This document shows positions 60,869-64,000 of a stretch of 64,000 nt of DNA, piece by piece. How positions within the stretch are numbered: the stretch's first letter is position 1; each line of letters starts with the position of its first letter. This stretch comes from Ignelater luminosus. Its lineage: Eukaryota; Arthropoda; Insecta; Coleoptera; Elateridae. The notes beneath the pieces are model-generated. The model was given only the letters and a program-made list of their open reading frames with translations. It was not told where the DNA came from and did no database searches. The stretch covers positions 62,001-126,000 of the forward strand of contig VTPC01000672.1 of the NCBI GenBank assembly GCA_011009095.1, written 5' to 3'. The position numbers and the translations under genes were made by a program.

Positions 60869-60920
60869 GTATGTACTTCTGTTAGCATCATGAAGGCTAT
60901 ACTTAATGTCGTTTTTGCAA
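60869..60920 (+). CDS. candidate first coding exon of a secreted protein
   Basis: The exon is bounded by a strong acceptor (TGCTCTTCTTTGTTACAG) and a consensus donor (GCAA followed by GTAAGT). An ATG at 60890 gives MKAILNVVFA and one further base, so the intron is in phase 1. A short hydrophobic start with Lys at position 2 is typical of a signal peptide split by an intron. The 21 bases before the ATG would be the end of the 5' untranslated region after an upstream intron. The frame joins exactly in phase with the next candidate exon at 62745, apart from one stop described there. I cannot name the product from so short a piece. Confidence 0.5.
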
Positions 60921-61599
60921 GTAAGTTTCAATAGTTTCTTAAATTCTTTTTTAATTGTTTCGGTAAAAGACTTCAGATTATTTTTTGAAATTTAGAATTA
61001 CATGTTTTTGTAATCTTTGTTGTTGCAAAGGTATACATACTACACATGTGTAGTATTAACTTTTATGTTTGCTACTAATCGAGTTATGAAAATAAATAAG
61101 ACATACCTATACGACCAAAATTCCGAAGCATTACATTCTTGAGACGAAAACAGTAAAATACGAAGTCTTATTAAACTGCATTGCCTTTTATTTAAGAAGA
61201 ACTTGTGATTTATTTATAAGCACTGACAAAACCCTACTGTAAACCTTCAAGGTGCACAACAGAAAGCAATCCAAAGAAAGATTTAATTGGTACAAATATC
61301 AAAATGTAAAGGTTTGCACCTAGCCTAAGAAATTGCACCATAATCGTCATGGTTTATCTAATCTATCTATCTACATATAAAAAAATATCAATGGTTCCGA
61401 AAAGTTTACTTTGATTATAATTTTTTGTTTAAATATTAAAATCCCAAAGAGTAGTAACAGACTACGGACACGGCAGGAAGTCTAGAACTTGTTTTGCAAA
61501 ATGGAAACCTTTATAAGACATGTTCTTAGTTATCTACACAAAGCATATAAATATTATGTTGGCAGTTCTTTATTCAGCAATGTCAGCAGAAGCATTTCT

Positions 61600-62075
61600 G
61601 TGGCAATTTCATTTGTTGCAACAACAAACTGCTTTTATTGTCGATAATCAACACGTATGCTTTTGGAAAATACAACTCCTACTCTACATGTAACACCTGA
61701 ATAATTTTTGTAGAGTTCCTGTAATCTTTCTATTCCAACACATGGATCACTGTTTTAGTACATGAACGCTACATTGAGATTTGCAAGATTTTTACTGTCT
61801 TTGCCATTTTCATTTTGTAAATACCTTTTCTTGGAGATGACCAAATTGCTTTAACGTCAAACTGAAGTAATAGCATTTTACTGCTAGAGTTACAATGATT
61901 CTTAAAAGAGTTAAGTTTGACTACACGGTTAAACGTTTCTTCATTGTCAATTCCATAAGTTTGTGCAAAACCATTAGTCTTGCCTTGTAACTGTCAATGA
62001 TTTTCCATTAGTTTCTTGTTTAATTCTATAAACCGATTTGTTATCTACTATTTCTATTACTGGGGAATCAAATAC
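61600..62075 (-). pseudogene. Ty1/copia reverse transcriptase fragment, antisense in the intron
   Basis: The minus strand contains VDNKSVYRIKQETNGKS (about 62047-61997; family pattern W-V-Y-K-I-K-x-x-x-x-G), then after a slip FAQTYGIDNEETFNRVVKL (61969 downward; family pattern G-F-x-Q-x-x-G-I-D-Y-x-E-T-F-S-P-V-V-K), LLQFDVKAIW (61870-61841; the Q-L-D-V-x-x-A-F block with its catalytic Asp) and GIYKMKMAK (E-I-Y-M-x-x-P block). CWNRK follows (61745-61727) in another frame, matching the S-P-R-x-W block. The YVDD box and most of RNase H are lost or unreadable, and stops and frameshifts are frequent. It is a dead copia insertion within the intron of the candidate secreted-protein gene, in opposite orientation. 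No long terminal repeats were recognised. Confidence 0.82.
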
Positions 62076-62744
62076 TCGTATTACCTATGTTTTGTTCTCG
62101 TTTAAGAACCGATTTTTTCTTGCAATGTATTCAGTTCTTTACTATTGTAACATCTTTAATTATTTCTATTACCTTCCAAGTACTTTATATTTCGATTTCA
62201 GTTGAACGTTCTTGTAGAATATTGCTATCATCAACAGCTGTTCATATTGGAACCTGCTGGACGATGAAGAAATTTCGCAATTAGCATGTCTGGATGCTTT
62301 TGCAAGTTTATGTTGGTGAGCAGTGTAAACGCCAATAAAGTTTAGAATTTTGCAACTTACCAATGCCCAATCAAAACGTAGATCAATGTGTCTTTTAAAT
62401 TTCATTGGTTAATAGTTGACACTATTTTACAGTACAATTCAAGGCCATTGTGATTCTGTATTCTAATTTGTTGATGGTATACCGTTACATTTCCAAACCG
62501 AGGACCTTATTTATACCCTTACCATAATGAGGCGTTTGTGGTGATTAAATATTAAATATCAATGATAAAAATCTCAACATGGTATTACTCGAATCTTCCC
62601 TATTGTTTGTGCTTATCTCGTCTTTAAAAACAATATCTCGGTCTAAATATCTATTTATATTTCTTGATCTTACAACCATATACGATAATCTTTATTGTTG
62701 TTAATTTTTTTAAATTTTTTTTTGTTTATACCTTTTCTGTTTAG

Positions 62745-62803
62745 GATTATGAACTATAACTTTCGTGTCAAATGCTCAAGAATTCTTAACCATTCCAGAT
62801 TTC
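62745..62803 (+). CDS. candidate second coding exon of the secreted protein, with an in-frame stop
   Basis: Flanked by a good acceptor (TATACCTTTTCTGTTTAG) and a donor (ATTTC followed by GTAAGA). Joined in phase to the exon at 60869-60920, the 59 bases give R-L, a TGA stop, then TITFVSNAQEFLTIPDF, ending at phase 0. The run TITFVSNA followed by QEF looks like the end of a signal peptide and its cleavage site, so the frame is very likely the real one. The TGA would be a Trp codon (TGG) with one base change: a pseudogene mutation, an allele or a sequencing error. A second acceptor inside (CTCAAG at about 62775-62780) would skip the stop and keep the frame, but would remove most of the hydrophobic part. 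Later exons are presumably beyond the window. Confidence 0.42.
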
Positions 62804-63109
62804 GTAAGAAATTTTGTATTTGATTGATCTAGAAGTTGCACGTTTCATGAGCCTTGCTACTGTGCGAAGCATGTTTTGCAAAAACGAATTTTCATATCTT
62901 CATAATTAATTGTAGATTTAATGCTTTGAAGACTTGAGATAAACTGAGCACTCGTTACAGAATCTTAGTGTGTTCTTCTCTGCTAAATTTCTTGTAATTA
63001 GTTTCTCAAACTTGGAATGATAGTAAGATACGTTAAACATGAAATTTATTTAAATAATTTTGTCCCATCACACTGGTGGAGTGGCTCAGAAGTTTTGGAC
63101 AACATCAAT

Positions 63110-63680
63110 TGGTTTGTTTTGGCAGATATTCCATAGGTATTGCAGGAACTGTTAGCCCTATCGAGGTGGAACTTCAATTATTATCAATGGTGGGGGAGTG
63201 GTTTTCAGACGTTCGTCTTTCGTTGTAAAATGCATTAAGGTTGGGATTTTATGGACAAGGGACAACCCAAAAAGGGATCAAATTATTGTATTTTAAGAAC
63301 GGCTGGTCGTATCGAGATGAGACTTTAGTAGTTGGGGTAGTTTTTAAACAATTCAGACACTCCGATCGATTGTCTTTTGTTTTTTGACAGATATCCTATA
63401 TCTGATTCTATCAAGATAGGACTTTGATTGTTGGCGAGGTCCAGATGATCGGTATTCTCTCGATCGCCTTGTGTTTTTCTCACAGATACCGCATATCTCG
63501 GAAATGACTGATCTTATTGCGGTGGAACTTTGTTCGTTGACAGTGGTAGGGTAGTGGTTTGCAGATGACCCGGACGTTATCGATAGTCTCTATTTATAGA
63601 TATCACATAGCTCATCAAAGGCTCGCTATAGGTAGGTAGGACTATCTTTGTTCTGATTTGCAGACATGCACCTGGAACAT
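63110..63680. repeat. degenerate tandem repeat, units of about 90-150 bp
   Basis: The same landmarks recur in order: a pyrimidine run ending in CAGATA or AGATATC; then a CATATCT- or CATAGCT-like word; then a GGTGGAACTTTG-like or AGGACTTTGATT block; then a GGTAGGGTAGTGGTTTGCAG-like block; then GA plus CCGG/CGATCG. Recognisable starts lie at about 63124, 63388, 63483 and 63597, with a weaker unit at about 63240. Units are strongly diverged and uneven in length, so this is an old minisatellite-like array. It probably lies in the intron downstream of the exon at 62745. Confidence 0.55.
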
Positions 63681-63687
63681 ATGACTC

Positions 63688-64000
63688 CTACCTAGAGAAT
63701 ACGACTAGTTTTTTGGAAATTTGGGTTTTTGAACCTTTATCCATTGTTGCATCCTTAGAAAGAATATTTAATTTTATTTCTGCTGCATATAGAACTTGCT
63801 GGATATTTTTCTGACCTTTTACGTGTATTAGTGTATATGCTGGATTTATCTTCGATACGTATTGACCAGGTTTTGAAAACTTCTTGTAGACTTGGAACCA
63901 AGCGTTTAAGTCCACGTAAAGTCTGATTTTTACCTTTTTAGGATGACGTTATTTATCATCTAGTAACTTCACGTATGGCTCGGATTCCTCTAATCCAGTT
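63688..64000 (-). pseudogene. unidentified coding-like segment, partial at the window edge
   Basis: Reading leftward from the window end, one minus-strand frame continues for about 103 codons with a single stop. It starts TGLEESEPYVKLLDDK, then a stop, then HPKKVKIRLYVDLNAWFQVY, and further on SKINPAYTLIHVKGQKNIQQ, YAAEIKLNI and MDKGSKTQISKKLVV before the final stop at about 63688. Amino-acid use (Lys, Asp, Asn and aromatic residues in balance) looks like real protein rather than chance. I do not recognise the family; a retroelement or host exon are both possible. It lies opposite to the candidate secreted-protein gene. Confidence 0.35.

Noticed and set aside
1-64000. CRISPR arrays, prokaryotic operons, phage or viral genes
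   Set aside because: No regularly spaced direct repeats, no ribosome-binding-site/ORF clusters and no recognised capsid, envelope, terminase or viral polymerase motifs; all reverse-transcriptase signals fit LINE, copia or Penelope-like retroelements.

Overview
The window looks like nuclear DNA from an animal, most probably an insect. It is very AT-rich (background roughly 30-33% GC by eye), has no operons, and carries consensus GT/AG splice sites. Almost every recognisable coding remnant is a decayed transposable element of a type common in insects: Tc1/mariner-superfamily transposases, a jockey/CR1-like LINE reverse transcriptase, a Penelope-like GIY-YIG endonuclease, a copia reverse transcriptase, and many foldback elements whose tips read ACAGGGTGT or a variant of it. 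I cannot assign the species. No bacterial, phage, CRISPR or viral gene was recognised.

Layout. 1-5.4 kb: nothing recognisable. 5.4-7.9 kb: a foldback remnant holding a mariner-like transposase C-terminus, then a second foldback element. 10.25-11.3 kb: a GC-richer island with a perfect small hairpin. 13.5-18.1 kb: a foldback element, a hAT-like non-autonomous element, an internally deleted mariner-type transposase and another mariner-like remnant. 18.1-26.9 kb: long, featureless AT-rich DNA. 26.9-27.5 kb: a tRNA-like sequence and a Penelope-like fragment. 31.6-33 kb: two foldback elements. 37.3-44.8 kb: a 3.3-3.8 kb block present twice around a 400-N gap, each copy holding an antisense mariner-like transposase end and a sense LINE reverse-transcriptase pseudogene split by a foldback insertion. 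50.6 kb: a possible GC-rich exon. 52.6-58.8 kb: a second block present twice around a second 400-N gap. 59.05-59.3 kb: a candidate small secreted-peptide gene with a TATA box. 60.9-62.8 kb: two candidate 5' exons of a signal-peptide gene, with a decayed antisense copia element in the intron. 63.1-64 kb: a degenerate tandem repeat and an unidentified antisense coding-like segment.

Two points matter most. First, both large duplications end exactly at equal 400-N gaps, with the right-hand copy starting at the first base after the gap. This is the expected signature of unmerged overlapping contig ends (two haplotypes) rather than real tandem duplication, so each block probably exists once in the genome. 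Second, the window is rich in foldback elements of several unrelated sequence families, and the order of some insertions can be read directly: one sits in a LINE reading frame at a TA target, and removing it leaves the frame continuous. The best evidence for host genes is the splice-flanked exon pair at 60.9/62.8 kb and the small TATA-led open frame at 59 kb; both are tentative. No confident intact host protein-coding gene lies wholly inside the window.
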